This document shows positions 19,788 through 29,125 of a DNA stretch of 64,000 nt, piece after piece. Numbering within the stretch: the stretch's first letter is position 1; the number at the start of each line of letters is the position of its first letter. The stretch comes from Breoghania sp. L-A4. Lineage in GTDB: Bacteria > Pseudomonadota > Alphaproteobacteria > Rhizobiales > Stappiaceae. Location: NCBI RefSeq assembly GCF_003432385.1, contig NZ_CP031841.1, positions 434,001 to 498,000 of the forward strand, read 5' to 3'. The translations under genes and the position numbers were made by a program. Under the pieces are notes generated by a model, which saw only the letters and a list, made by a program, of their open reading frames with translations, was not told the DNA's origin and searched no databases.

Positions 19788-21571
19788 GACGCGCTTCCGA
19801 CCGGCAGCCGCACGGTGAAGCGCGCGCCGAGGATTCGTTGGTCGCCCGCCGCGTCGGTCGCGACGCGATTGGTGGCGTCGATGGTGCCGCGATGGGCCTC
19901 GACGATCTGGCGTGATATCGACAGGCCGAGGCCCGAGTTGTTGCCAAAGTCCTCTCCGTCGGGGCGGTCCGTATAGAAGCGCTCGAAGATCCGCTCGGCG
20001 ACGTCGGGCCGGATTCCCGGACCTTCGTCCTCGACGGTAATGATGATCTCGCGCCCGCTGCGTTTCGCGGTGACCTTGACGGTGCCGTCGGGTGGCGAGA
20101 ACGAGCGCGCATTGTCGAGCAGGTTGTTGATCACCTGTCCCAGCCGGCCGTCGTCGCCCATGATCTGATAGGCCTTGTCGCCCCTAGCCTTCTCGACCAC
20201 CAGCTCGATGTCCGGGCTGCCGGCGGGTTTGGTCTCGCGCGCGATCGACACGATGGTGGTCAGCAGCCGGGCGATGTCGACGGGCGCCGCGTCGGCGCGC
20301 GAAAGCTCCGCATCGAGCCGCGAGGCGTCGGAGATGTCGGAGATCAGCCGGTCGAGACGGCGCACGTCGTGCTGGATGACGTCGAGCAGCCGCGTTCGGC
20401 TTTCGTCGTTGCGCGCCAGCGGCAGGGTTTCCACAGCGCTGCGCAGCGAGGTCAGCGGGTTTTTCAACTCATGCGCCACATCGGCGGCGAACTGTTCGAT
20501 GGCGTCCATGCGTCCGTAGAGCGCGTTGGTCATCTCGCGCAGGGCGCGCGCCAGGTGGCCGATCTCGTCCTGGCGGTCGGCGAAGTCAGGAATCTCCTGC
20601 CGCGACTTGACGCCGCGCCGCACGCGCTCGGCCGCCGCCGCCAGCCGCCGCACTGGACCGGCAATCGTGCCGGCCAGCAGCACCGAAAGCACCGTGGTGA
20701 CAAGCGCGGAGACCAGGAACACCCGCAGGATGGCGACCCGTTCGGCGCGCACGATCGCGTCGATGTCGCCGCCCTGGGTGGACAGCAGCAGGGTTCCGAG
20801 GACGGCGCGGAAGCGCTGCACCGGCACGGCGACGGAGACGATCATCTCGCCCTTTTCCGAAACCCGCACGATGGAGGCGGGCGAGCCGCCCAGCGCCGCG
20901 GTCACTTCCGGATAGGTCTGGCCGTTGCCGCCGGCGCGTTCCTCGTACAAAGGCAGGTCGCCGCGGCGCAGCCACAAATTGAGCTTGCGCCACAAGGTGT
21001 CCGCCAGGCTCGGTTCTTCGGGTTCTGTCGGCGGCAGGTCGTAGCGCAGGATCTGGCCGCGCGCATACAGATGCCGCGAATCGAGGATCAGCGTGCCGTC
21101 GGAATCGTAGATTCGCGCCCGCGTCTTGGTCGGCGAAATCAGCCGGCGCAGCACCGGCGCGACGCGTTCGGGATTGATCGGAAACTCGAGCGCGCGGGTG
21201 TCGTCGTCCACCGGCGACAGGCTTTCGCCCGCCTGCAGCTCCAGCAGCCGCTCGGGATCGACGGTGATGGCGTCGGTATCCACGGTGGCCGACGCCGCGA
21301 TGGCGCCGGCGATGATCTCGCCCTGGATCAGCAGGCTCTGGACCCGCGCCTCGATCAGGCCGGCGCGGAACTGGTTGAGATAGAGAATGCCGGAGGCCAG
21401 CGCGATCAGCGCCGCGAGATTGAGAACGACGATGCGCCGGGTCAGCGACGAAAAGATATAGGTGCCGAACAGGCCGCTGATGCGCGCGAGAATGCGGCGG
21501 CGGGCGCGCAGCCGGCTGACCCGGCGCGTCGCATCGCCCTTCGCAGCACCCGTCTGCGTATCGATCGCCAT
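19784..21571 (-). CDS. chvG: Sensor histidine kinase ChvG (ExoS/BvrS family)
   Basis: ChvG is the membrane sensor of the ChvG-ChvI system, which responds to acid and envelope stress and controls host association genes in Rhizobiales. The 595-residue protein has a first membrane helix (VVLNLAALIALASGILYL), a periplasmic sensor domain of about 230 residues, a second helix (FLVSALVTTVLSVLLAGTI), a HAMP linker, a HisKA motif FAADVAHELKNPLTSLR with the acceptor His, and a HATPase with NLLDNARSFS and NNSGLGLSISRQIVEAH. The start MAIDTQTGAAK at 21571 was chosen because the upstream part of the open frame is not family-like. It overlaps hprK by four bases and follows chvI by 61 bases. Confidence 0.95.
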   Translation of the reverse strand: MAIDTQTGAAKGDATRRVSRLRARRRILARISGLFGTYIFSSLTRRIVVLNLAALIALASGILYLNQFRAGLIEARVQSLLIQGEIIAGAIAASATVDTDAITVDPERLLELQAGESLSPVDDDTRALEFPINPERVAPVLRRLISPTKTRARIYDSDGTLILDSRHLYARGQILRYDLPPTEPEEPSLADTLWRKLNLWLRRGDLPLYEERAGGNGQTYPEVTAALGGSPASIVRVSEKGEMIVSVAVPVQRFRAVLGTLLLSTQGGDIDAIVRAERVAILRVFLVSALVTTVLSVLLAGTIAGPVRRLAAAAERVRRGVKSRQEIPDFADRQDEIGHLARALREMTNALYGRMDAIEQFAADVAHELKNPLTSLRSAVETLPLARNDESRTRLLDVIQHDVRRLDRLISDISDASRLDAELSRADAAPVDIARLLTTIVSIARETKPAGSPDIELVVEKARGDKAYQIMGDDGRLGQVINNLLDNARSFSPPDGTVKVTAKRSGREIIITVEDEGPGIRPDVAERIFERFYTDRPDGEDFGNNSGLGLSISRQIVEAHRGTIDATNRVATDAAGDQRILGARFTVRLPVGSAS

Positions 21572-21632
21572 CGTGGTTCCCGTGGCCTTCTTGACGCCGG
21601 ACAAGCCCGCCGGATTTCCGTCAGGCCGCACG

Positions 21633-22331
21633 TCACCCTTCGCGGAAGCGGTAGCCGACACCATACAGGGTTTCGATCTTGTCGAAATTGTCGTCGACGA
21701 CCTTGAACTTCTTGCGCAGCCTCTTGATGTGGCTGTCGATCGTGCGGTCGTCAACGTAGACCTGATCATCGTAAGCCGCATCCATCAGCGCATTGCGGCT
21801 CTTCACCACGCCGGGGCGCTGGGCGAGCGAGTAGAGGATCAGGAATTCGGTCACGGTCAGGGTGACCGGTTCGCCCTGCCAGGTGCAGGTGTGGCGCTCC
21901 TGGTCCATCACCAGCTGGCCGCGTTCTAAAGACTTGTCGTCGTCGCTCTTTGGCGCGCTGGCGTCGCGCGGCTGGAAGCGGCGCAACACGGCGCGCACGC
22001 GCTCCACCAGCAGCCGCTGCGAGAACGGTTTGCGGATGAAATCGTCGGCGCCCATCTTCAGGCCGAAGAGCTCGTCGATCTCGTCGTCCTTCGACGTCAG
22101 GAAGATCACCGGCATGTCGCTGCTCTGCCGCAGGCGGCGGAGCAGTTCCATGCCGTCCATGCGCGGCATCTTGATGTCGAGGATGGCCAGGTCCGCCGTT
22201 TCGCCCACAAGTCCGTCGAGCGCCGAGGCGCCGTCGGTGAAGGTCTGGACGCGGTAGCCCTCCGATTCCAGCGCAATGGATACCGACGTCAGAATGTTGC
22301 GGTCGTCGTCGACCAGAGCAATTGTCGCCAT
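21633..22331 (-). CDS. chvI: Response regulator ChvI (OmpR family)
   Basis: This is a 232-residue transcription factor with an N-terminal receiver domain and a C-terminal OmpR-type winged helix. The acidic pocket is VDDD, the phospho-accepting aspartate is Asp-52 in [13 protein letters not shown], and the conserved Thr and Lys lie in FLTSKDD. The DNA-binding domain has [17 protein letters not shown] and ends [27 protein letters not shown], typical of ChvI/BvrR. It heads the chvI-chvG-hprK-EIIA-HPr unit. In many relatives pckA lies directly beyond chvI; here three other genes intervene. Confidence 0.97.
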   Translation of the reverse strand: MATIALVDDDRNILTSVSIALESEGYRVQTFTDGASALDGLVGETADLAILDIKMPRMDGMELLRRLRQSSDMPVIFLTSKDDEIDELFGLKMGADDFIRKPFSQRLLVERVRAVLRRFQPRDASAPKSDDDKSLERGQLVMDQERHTCTWQGEPVTLTVTEFLILYSLAQRPGVVKSRNALMDAAYDDQVYVDDRTIDSHIKRLRKKFKVVDDNFDKIETLYGVGYRFREG

Positions 22332-22459
22332 GTTGATGCCTGTCTTTCTGTAGTCTCGACAATAAGGCCTTACGTCGGCGTTTGCCGAGGCATATGGGGC
22401 AAATTAAGGCACGGTACCACATCGGGTCCAAAACGGCATGATATTGGGCGGTTCCCGCC

Positions 22460-22483
22460 TCAGACGGCCGCCGGCAGGGCGCG
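22460..22483. repeat. 24-bp direct repeat, copy 1
   Basis: This segment (starting TCAGACGGCCGCCGGC) is identical to 23552-23575. The second copy is the last 24 bases of the MATE transporter gene, encoding the end RALPAAV and its stop. The copies bracket a 1.07-kb segment that holds only the sulfotransferase-like gene. Confidence 0.85.
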
Positions 22484-22559
22484 CGGGCTCTGGCGATTGT
22501 CTCGACGATGCCAATGCAACGAACCTGGTGCGGCGCGCGTGTATGCGGAAGGTCAGGTG

Positions 22560-23527
22560 ATGGACATATTTATCCATTTGGGCATGCCGAAGACCGGTTC
22601 GACCGCCTTGCAAACCGTTCTCCGGAACAATCACGCCGCCCTTGGCTCTGCCGGCCTGCACTATGTGCCGGATTTTCGCGACATTGCCGCCTCAATCCGC
22701 AAGACGCCCTTGCCGCCGGCCCAGGAGAAGACGCAACGCCGCCGAGGTCGCTCCCGGCCATTCTGCAATCCGCAAGCGGCGGCAGCCGATCACCGCTGTT
22801 TTCCGAAGAGACCGCCTATCTCGTCGAGGGTCGTCTCATCCGGGATCTTGCCGTGATGGGGACGCTGAACCTGCTGTTGTACGTGCGCCATCCGGTCGAC
22901 TGGATCAATTCCTTCTTCAATCAAGTGATCAAGGCGCATCGCGTCACGATCACCGACATCGATACGTTTTCCATTGAGAACGATCGCCTGGCAAACTTTC
23001 TGGACATCGAAACCCACGTTGCGCGGTGGCGGACGCACGGTGGCGATCCGACGATCACCGTGCGTCCCTATACGCACCGGACGGACGTCATCGGCACGTT
23101 TCTTGACTGGATTGGCGCGGAAAAGCGGGGACTGTCTCCGCGGAGCGTTGCGTCCGATTTCTCGGTGGACCCCAACCCTGCCGCCGATGAGACGAGCTTG
23201 CGGGTGCTGCTGGACGTGAAGCGCCGGATGAAGGATCGGCCTCTCGAGGATCTGGCCGCGGCCATGACGCGGGCGCATCAGGCGTTGCGTGATCGATGGA
23301 CCGGGACACCGGGTCTCGCCAATCTCGGCTTTTTGAGCGAGACCGAACGCCGAATGGTCGAGCAGCGGTATGCCGCGCAATACGACGGTCTTCTCAAGCG
23401 GTTTGGACAGGCAGGGTACAAGGATCTGGAAACCGGGAAACCCTTTCGCTATGTCGCGCGTGAATCGCTGCGCGAGGTTCTCCCGCACGAGAAAGCCCTG
23501 GCGTCGGAGATTGTGGCCGGCCTTTAG
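22560..23527 (+). CDS. Sulfotransferase-like protein (one frame break)
   Basis: The N-terminus MDIFIHLGMPKTGSTALQ has the P-loop-like 5'-phosphosulfate binding motif of PAPS-dependent sulfotransferases, and LLLYVRHPVDWINSFFNQ fits the 3'-phosphate binding segment. The repaired protein has about 322 residues. The frame changes between 22719 and 22756; adding one C to either the C run at 22720-22722 or the one at 22753-22755 joins SIRKTPLPPA to LPAILQSASGGSRSPLF. The substrate is unknown; bacterial members modify polysaccharides or lipids. It is the only plus-strand gene between chvI and the MATE gene, and the 24-bp direct repeat on both sides suggests insertion. The start at 22560 follows GGAAGG. 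Confidence 0.75.
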
Positions 23528-23551
23528 GTCATGACCTGGGGCGGATCCGGA

Positions 23552-23575
23552 TCAGACGGCCGCCGGCAGGGCGCG
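23552..23575. repeat. 24-bp direct repeat, copy 2 (3' end of the MATE gene)
   Basis: Identical to 22460-22483. It contains the final codons and stop of the MATE transporter gene. Duplication of a gene's 3' end on the far side of an inserted segment is the pattern left by site-specific integration or by a small tandem duplication. Confidence 0.85.
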
Positions 23576-24979
23576 TGCGAAATGTCCCGACACCCGCATC
23601 CAGCGCCGCAGCATCAGGATGATTGACACCAGAATGCCGGTGCCTGTGCCCGCCAGAAGGCCCACCGGGCCGATGTCCAGATGCAGGGCGAGGACCCATG
23701 CCGTGGGCACCCCGGCGAGCCAGAAGGCCGCCACCTGCAATCCGGTGGGAACCCACACGTCGCCTGCGCCGCGCAGCGCACCCATGCTGATCGCCATCGT
23801 CGCATCCGCGGCGATGATCCAGCCGATGAACCAGACGGCGTCCACCGCGTGCGCAAGCACCTCCGGCTGCTGCGTGAACACGCCGGCAACCGCCTCGGGC
23901 GCGGTCCAGAACAGGATGGAGGCGGGCACGGTGAGCACCACCCCGATGCCGACACCCGACCAGCCCGCGCGCACGACATTGCCCGCGTTGGCGCGGCCGA
24001 TCGCGCGGCCGACGCGGATCGAGGTCGCTCCCGCCATGCCGATCGCCATCATGAAGACAAGCGACATCAGCGCCATGGCGATCTGATAGGCGGCCAGCGC
24101 GTCGGGCCCGAGCAGGCCCGCCAGAAACACCACCGTGGCGAAGGCGGCGCTTTCCACGCCCTGGGCGATGCCCATGGGCAGCCCGAGCCTGCGGATCGTG
24201 CGCCCGGTCTCGCCGCCGAGCCGCAGCATCTCGGAGATCCAGCGCCGCGGCGGGGCAAGGATGTCATGCACGTCGTGATCCATCGCGATGATCACCACAT
24301 ATATGCCGAGCATCACGGCCGCGAGGGTGCGCAGCGCGGAGGAGACGGCGACCGCTCCTTGAGCGCCGGCGGGTTCCATGAACCCGCCCCAGCCGAGCAC
24401 CACGACGCCGTTCAGCCCGAAGTTGGCGACATTGGCGAACAGCATCACGACCATGGAGGCTTTCGGGCGGCCTGTGGCTTCGAGAAACAGGCTGAAGGCC
24501 GTGAACGCGAGAATGCCGGGTATGCCGCAGGCGAAGGCGAGGGACACGCCGGCCGCGCCGCGCGCAAGCTCCGGCGTCTGTCCCATGAATGTGTAGAACC
24601 GCTCGCCAAGCAGCGACCAGACGATGATCGCCACGCCGAACAGCAACCCGTGCGCCAGCCCCGCGCGCAAGACCCTGCCCGCGGCCTCCGGTCTTCCCGC
24701 GCCCACCGCCTGGGCGATCAGCACCACCGTTGCCTGTAACGCGCCGATGCCGATCAGCATCAAGGTCAACTGGAACGCGACACCCAGTCCCAGATAGGCG
24801 AGCTCGTTGCCGCCCGACCAGCCGGTCATGATGGTGTCGATGGTGAACATGACGAGAAGCGCGGTCCGCGATACAATGATCGGCAGGGCGAAGAACAGGG
24901 TGCGCGTGATGTGATAGCGCAGCGGCGCGGGAGCGTCCGGCATGCCGGGCGTGTGCGGCGTGTTCAGATCGGTGGACAT
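23552..24979 (-). CDS. MATE family efflux transporter
   Basis: This is a 475-residue polytopic inner-membrane protein with twelve hydrophobic segments in two six-helix halves, the layout of multidrug and toxic compound extrusion transporters driven by H+ or Na+. Family-like stretches include FFALPIIVSRTALLVMFTIDTIM near the N-terminus and LGLPMGIAQGVESAAFATVV at the start of the second half. The start MSTDLNTPHTPG at 24979 was preferred to upstream codons whose translation is not membrane-like. The substrate is not predictable. Its last 24 bases are repeated at 22460-22483. Confidence 0.9.
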   Translation of the reverse strand: MSTDLNTPHTPGMPDAPAPLRYHITRTLFFALPIIVSRTALLVMFTIDTIMTGWSGGNELAYLGLGVAFQLTLMLIGIGALQATVVLIAQAVGAGRPEAAGRVLRAGLAHGLLFGVAIIVWSLLGERFYTFMGQTPELARGAAGVSLAFACGIPGILAFTAFSLFLEATGRPKASMVVMLFANVANFGLNGVVVLGWGGFMEPAGAQGAVAVSSALRTLAAVMLGIYVVIIAMDHDVHDILAPPRRWISEMLRLGGETGRTIRRLGLPMGIAQGVESAAFATVVFLAGLLGPDALAAYQIAMALMSLVFMMAIGMAGATSIRVGRAIGRANAGNVVRAGWSGVGIGVVLTVPASILFWTAPEAVAGVFTQQPEVLAHAVDAVWFIGWIIAADATMAISMGALRGAGDVWVPTGLQVAAFWLAGVPTAWVLALHLDIGPVGLLAGTGTGILVSIILMLRRWMRVSGHFARALPAAV

Positions 24980-25199
24980 GGCAACCCGGGTCGAGCCAAC
25001 AGGGGAAATCGGACGCCGGCAAGCCGGATGCGGATTGCGCGCCTCGACGAAACGCCGGATGCTACTTGTTTGCCGCCGGTCCGTCATCCGGTTTTCCGCC
25101 GCCGCGTGAAATTGCCTCCGTCGTCCCCCGATCGGGCACTCAGGGCAAGGCAATGCCGCCCAAGCCAGTCTTTCGCCAGCCGGGCCCTCCTTAATCCTT

Positions 25200-25991
25200 A
25201 TGAAAAACAGGACCCGTTCCGAGATGCCCGAAACCGAGTTCGAACCCGCCGATCAGGCCGCCGCCTTCGATCCCGTCGCCACCGCCCGGCGCATCCTGCG
25301 CACGGCGAAAAGCGGCTCGCTGGCGACCGTGGCCGCCGATCACGGCGCTCCCTTCGCGTCTCTTGTTGTTGTTGCCTGCGATACCGATGGCACGCCGCTT
25401 CTGCTCCTTTCGGACCTGGCGGTGCATACCCGAAACATTCAGGCGGAGCCGCGCGCCAGCCTGCTGCTGTGCGCCCAGGACATCGCCGATCCGATGCAGG
25501 ATGCGCGCGTCTCGATCAACGGCGCCCTGGCCGCGTGCGCGGACGAGCGGATCCGCCGCCGCTTCCTGGCCCGCCACCCGGAGGCGGAGGGCTATTCCGG
25601 CTTCAAGGATTTCAGCTTCTATCGGCTCGAGGTTCGCGATGCGCATCTGGTGGCGGGGTTCGGCCGCATCCATACGGTGGCCGCCTCCGGGCTGCTGCTC
25701 GATCTTGCCGGCGCCGAAGCGCTGATGGCTGCCGAGCCCGGTATCGTCGAGCACATGAACGACGATCACGCCGATGCGCTGGCGCTTTACGCGACCAAAC
25801 TTCTGGGCGCGCCGGACGGGAATTGGCGCATCACCGGATGTGATCCAGAGGGGATCGATCTCGTCGGCGAGGCGGGTGTCCGGCGCATGGTTTTTGATGA
25901 ACCGGCAAACGATGCGCAAGCGGTGCGCCTCCGTCTCGTGGCGCTCGCGAAGAGGGCGCGCGAGCGCGGAATTCAGCGAAAAACGCTTTAA
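25200..25991 (+). CDS. HugZ-like heme utilisation/pyridoxamine 5'-phosphate oxidase-fold protein
   Basis: This 263-residue cytoplasmic protein has an N-terminal split-barrel flavin-reductase-like domain (about 25-170; ILRTAKSGSLATVAADHGAPFASLVVVACD) and a C-terminal DUF2470 domain (about 180-260) with the signature IVEHMNDDHADALALYA. This architecture is that of HugZ/HutZ proteins, which bind or degrade heme, and of uncharacterised PPOX-fold enzymes. Heme activity is only a family-level inference. An in-frame ATG at 25224 (MPETEFEP) is an alternative start. It lies between the MATE gene and pckA. Confidence 0.85.
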   Translation: MKNRTRSEMPETEFEPADQAAAFDPVATARRILRTAKSGSLATVAADHGAPFASLVVVACDTDGTPLLLLSDLAVHTRNIQAEPRASLLLCAQDIADPMQDARVSINGALAACADERIRRRFLARHPEAEGYSGFKDFSFYRLEVRDAHLVAGFGRIHTVAASGLLLDLAGAEALMAAEPGIVEHMNDDHADALALYATKLLGAPDGNWRITGCDPEGIDLVGEAGVRRMVFDEPANDAQAVRLRLVALAKRARERGIQRKTL

Positions 25992-26155
25992 ATCGATTTA
26001 GCTCCCGAATTAGCGCCTGGCGGCGTCTTGTTCCGCCGGGCGTGATCAACTAACGTCGCGCGACCCGGCGGCCGGGCCTGGTTCATGGTCTAGCCCGAGC
26101 ACAAGAACAATCCCGCCGGTGAAACAACAAGCGGTCGAATTGGGGTGTCTCCGCA

Positions 26156-27769
26156 ATGAAAGAAACAGGACTTCGCAACGCAGCCAAGGGCGCGGAAACA
26201 GTGGGCCTGACCGGTCTTTCTGGCGTGCACTGGAACCTGCTCGAGCCGAAGCTTTACGAGGAAGCGATCCGACGTGGCGAGGGCGAGATTGTCGCCGGCG
26301 GGGCGTTTGTCGCCGATACCGGTGTTCACACCGGCCGGTCGCCGCGGGACAAATACGTCGTTTGCGACGACATGACCCGTGACGTCGTCTGGTGGGACAA
26401 CAACCAGATGATGAGCGAAGAGCAGTTCGATCTGCTTTACGCCGACTTCATCGAGCACGCCAAGGGCCGCGAACTGTTCGCGCAGGATCTGTATGGCGGC
26501 GCGGATCCCGCGCACCGGATCTCGACGCGGATCTACAGCGAATACGCCTGGCACAACATTTTCATCCGCAATCTTCTGCGCCGCCCCGACCGTTCGGAGC
26601 TGCCGGATTTCGACCCCGAATACACCATCATCGATCTGCCGAGCTTCCGCGCGGATCCGGCGCGCCACAACTGCCGCTCGGAAACGATCATCGCGGTGAA
26701 CTTCTCCAAGAAGCTGGTTCTGGTCGGCAACTCCGAATACGCCGGCGAGATGAAGAAGTCGGTGTTCACGATCCTCAACTTCCTGCTGCCGCCCAAGGGC
26801 GTCATGCCGATGCACTGCTCGGCGAATGTCGGCGATGACGGCGATACGGCGATCTTTTTCGGTCTGTCGGGCACCGGCAAGACCACGCTGTCGGCCGATC
26901 CGAACCGCACGCTGATCGGCGACGACGAGCACGGCTGGAGCGAGACGGGGACCTTCAATTTCGAAGGCGGCTGCTACGCCAAGACGATCAACCTGTCGCG
27001 TGAGGCGGAGCCGGAAATCTACGCCACGACCGAGCGTTTCGGCACGGTGCTGGAAAACGTGGTGCTGGATCCGGAGACCCGGATGCCCGATTTCGACGAC
27101 GCGTCGAAGACGGAAAACGCCCGCTGCGCCTACCCGATGCACTTCATCCCCAACGCCGACCCCAAGGGCCTTGCGCCGCCGCCCAGGAACATCATCATGC
27201 TGACGGCGGACGCCTTTGGCGTGATGCCGCCGATCGCCAAGCTGACCCCTGCCCAGGCCATGTACACGTTTCTTTCCGGCTACACGGCAAAGGTCGCCGG
27301 AACGGAAAAGGGCGTGGAAGGCTCGCAGGCCACCTTCTCGACATGCTTTGGCGCGCCGTTCCTGCCGCGTCATCCGTCGGAATACGGCAATCTGCTGCGG
27401 GATCTCATCGCTAAGAACAACGTCGATTGCTGGCTGGTGAACACCGGCTGGACGGGCGGCGCCTACGGCGTTGGCTCGCGTATGCCGATCAAGGCGACGC
27501 GCACGCTGCTGACCGCGGCGCTCAACGGCTCGCTCAACGACGTCGAGTTCCGCATCGACCCGAACTTCGGCTTCAGCGTTCCGGTCGCCGTGCCCGATGT
27601 CGATACGGCGATCCTCGATCCGCGCGCCACGTGGCCGGATCAGGCCGCATACGATGAGCAGGCGGCCCGGCTGGTGCAGATGTTCATTGATAATTTTGCG
27701 AAGTTTGAGGACTACGTGGATCCCAGCGTCCGCGATGCCGCGCCGACGCTCAAGGCGGCCGCCGAGTAG
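26156..27769 (+). CDS. pckA: Phosphoenolpyruvate carboxykinase (ATP)
   Basis: PckA converts oxaloacetate and ATP to phosphoenolpyruvate and CO2, the first step of gluconeogenesis from organic acids. The 537-residue protein matches the ATP-dependent class: [10 protein letters not shown] substrate loop, kinase-1a P-loop [11 protein letters not shown], kinase-2 IGDDEHGWS and the PCK signature [10 protein letters not shown]. It is followed by a strong terminator. In many Rhizobiales pckA is divergent from chvI, and ChvI influences it; here the sulfotransferase, MATE and HugZ-like genes separate them. Confidence 0.97.
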   Translation: MKETGLRNAAKGAETVGLTGLSGVHWNLLEPKLYEEAIRRGEGEIVAGGAFVADTGVHTGRSPRDKYVVCDDMTRDVVWWDNNQMMSEEQFDLLYADFIEHAKGRELFAQDLYGGADPAHRISTRIYSEYAWHNIFIRNLLRRPDRSELPDFDPEYTIIDLPSFRADPARHNCRSETIIAVNFSKKLVLVGNSEYAGEMKKSVFTILNFLLPPKGVMPMHCSANVGDDGDTAIFFGLSGTGKTTLSADPNRTLIGDDEHGWSETGTFNFEGGCYAKTINLSREAEPEIYATTERFGTVLENVVLDPETRMPDFDDASKTENARCAYPMHFIPNADPKGLAPPPRNIIMLTADAFGVMPPIAKLTPAQAMYTFLSGYTAKVAGTEKGVEGSQATFSTCFGAPFLPRHPSEYGNLLRDLIAKNNVDCWLVNTGWTGGAYGVGSRMPIKATRTLLTAALNGSLNDVEFRIDPNFGFSVPVAVPDVDTAILDPRATWPDQAAYDEQAARLVQMFIDNFAKFEDYVDPSVRDAAPTLKAAAE

Positions 27770-27818
27770 GCTGCGCAACGACATTGTCACGGGATTGCGT
27801 TTCCTGCTGACCCGATAC

Positions 27819-27848
27819 AGCGCGCGGCCTGTGGCCGCGCGCTTTTTT
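27819..27848 (+). terminator. Rho-independent terminator of pckA
   Basis: A perfect 11-bp stem (AGCGCGCGGCC with GGCCGCGCGCT, loop TGT) runs into six T, 50 bases after the pckA stop. Confidence 0.92.
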
Positions 27849-27849
27849 G

Positions 27850-28306
27850 TGTCTGCGGGCAGACCGGGCGCCTTGGGCGCATTGGTTGCTGCATGCGGGT
27901 TTTCAGCGGTGACCAGCATCTCGGGGCTCGGCGTCCCACCAGACGGTTGCGCACAATTGCGTGCCGCATCGCTGGCGGTTGTCGATTTGTCGGGCGCCTG
28001 TCGGCATCGTTGGCACAAGGGTTAATTGTGTCGACCTGACGTTTGAAGACAGTGTTGATGAATTGAAATAATTTAGAATTTAACTGTTTAACCGATGTTA
28101 TTGTCGGAATCGATGTCTTTTAACCTGAAATTAATATGCATTAATGAATTGTTGTGCGGCGGATCCGGATGTCTTGCCATAAACGTTAAGTATTTATTTA
28201 TCGCAATTCATCATCCATTGTTAACCTTGTTTTATCGATTTGTCCCTGAAACTTGCGTTGACAATAAGACCGGCATGTCGTCGGGCGTTGAAAGTGAGTC
28301 AAGGGT
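27850..28306. other. AT-rich intergenic region between pckA and cpaB
   Basis: About 450 bases without a credible gene. From 28020 on the composition is far more AT-rich than the rest of the window. It contains a perfect CtrA-type site at 28120-28134 and several isolated TTAA or TTAACC half sites. No pilin gene is found here: short open frames lack a Flp hydrophobic segment or prepilin cleavage motif. It most likely serves as the promoter region of the cpa operon. Confidence 0.6.
28120..28134 (+). promoter_or_regulatory. CtrA-type site (TTAA-N7-TTAA) upstream of cpaB
   Basis: TTAACCTGAAATTAA matches the full CtrA consensus TTAA-N7-TTAA without mismatch, 173 bases before the cpaB start. CtrA is the alphaproteobacterial cell-cycle regulator known to control pilus genes in Caulobacter. 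Binding has not been shown here. Confidence 0.55.
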
Positions 28307-29086
28307 ATGAAACTGGCGCGTGTTGCCGTTTTGGGTGTGGCGTTGGCTGCGGGATTGGTCGCAGCGCGTATGGTAACGAATCTCGTCAACCAGCCGCCGC
28401 AAACCGTCGAGGTGATACGCAGTGGGCCGGCGGTCACCACCGAGGCCGTTCTCGTCGCTTCCAAGGATATCGTGCTGGGTTCGCGGCTGCAGGACGGGGA
28501 TGTGTCCTGGCAGGCCTGGCCCAAGGACGCGGTGAGTGATGGGTTCATCACCAGGACGGTGCGTCCGGAGGCCGTGGACGAACTCAAGGGCCGCATTGCC
28601 CGTGCGCGGGTCTATTCCGGTGAGCCGATCCGCGAAGAGCGCCTCATCCAGACCGACAGCGGCTTCATGTCGGCGATGCTGCCCAAGGGCATGCGCGCCG
28701 TCGCCATCACCGTTGAGGCGGTCACCACGGCCGGTGGCTTCATACTGCCCGACGACCGCGTCGACGTGATTCTCAGCCGCTCGAGCCGCCGCAACGGCAG
28801 CGCGCCCAGTGAGACGATTCTCGAAAATGTCCGCGTGCTGGCGATCGATACGATTACCGCCGGCGAACAGGAGAAGAAGTCGCTGCCGCCGAGCCGCACG
28901 GCAACCGTCGAACTGACGCCGAAGCAGGCCGAGATCATCGTGCAGGCGGGTCAGGCGGGGACGTTGTCGCTGGTGCTGCGAAGTGCCGAGGACGCCATCG
29001 CAGGCGGCAATGAACCGGAAACGAGCCAGGGCGGAATGCGTTTCGTCAAATACGGTGTGGTCTCGCAAACAACGACACGGCGCTAA
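28307..29086 (+). CDS. cpaB: Flp pilus assembly protein CpaB (RcpC)
   Basis: This 259-residue exported protein has an N-terminal membrane anchor (VAVLGVALAAGLVAARMV), then two SAF/beta-clip domains (VLVASKDIVLGSRLQDGDVSWQ; GMRAVAITVEAVTTAGGFI followed by PDDRVDVI). CpaB links the inner-membrane Tad machinery to the outer-membrane secretin in the periplasm. It is the first gene of cpaB-cpaC-cpaD-cpaE-cpaF-tadB-tadC and lies downstream of a CtrA-type site. The frame is intact and ends 39 bases before cpaC. Confidence 0.93.
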   Translation: MKLARVAVLGVALAAGLVAARMVTNLVNQPPQTVEVIRSGPAVTTEAVLVASKDIVLGSRLQDGDVSWQAWPKDAVSDGFITRTVRPEAVDELKGRIARARVYSGEPIREERLIQTDSGFMSAMLPKGMRAVAITVEAVTTAGGFILPDDRVDVILSRSSRRNGSAPSETILENVRVLAIDTITAGEQEKKSLPPSRTATVELTPKQAEIIVQAGQAGTLSLVLRSAEDAIAGGNEPETSQGGMRFVKYGVVSQTTTRR

Positions 29087-29125
29087 TTGAGAATGCGGCG
29101 ACGAGCCCGCACGAAGGAGTACCCG

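Noticed and set aside
28095-28310. Short open frame before cpaB as a Flp pilin
   Set aside because: It lacks the hydrophobic Flp segment and the glycine/Glu-Tyr prepilin cleavage motif, and is in an AT-rich regulatory region.
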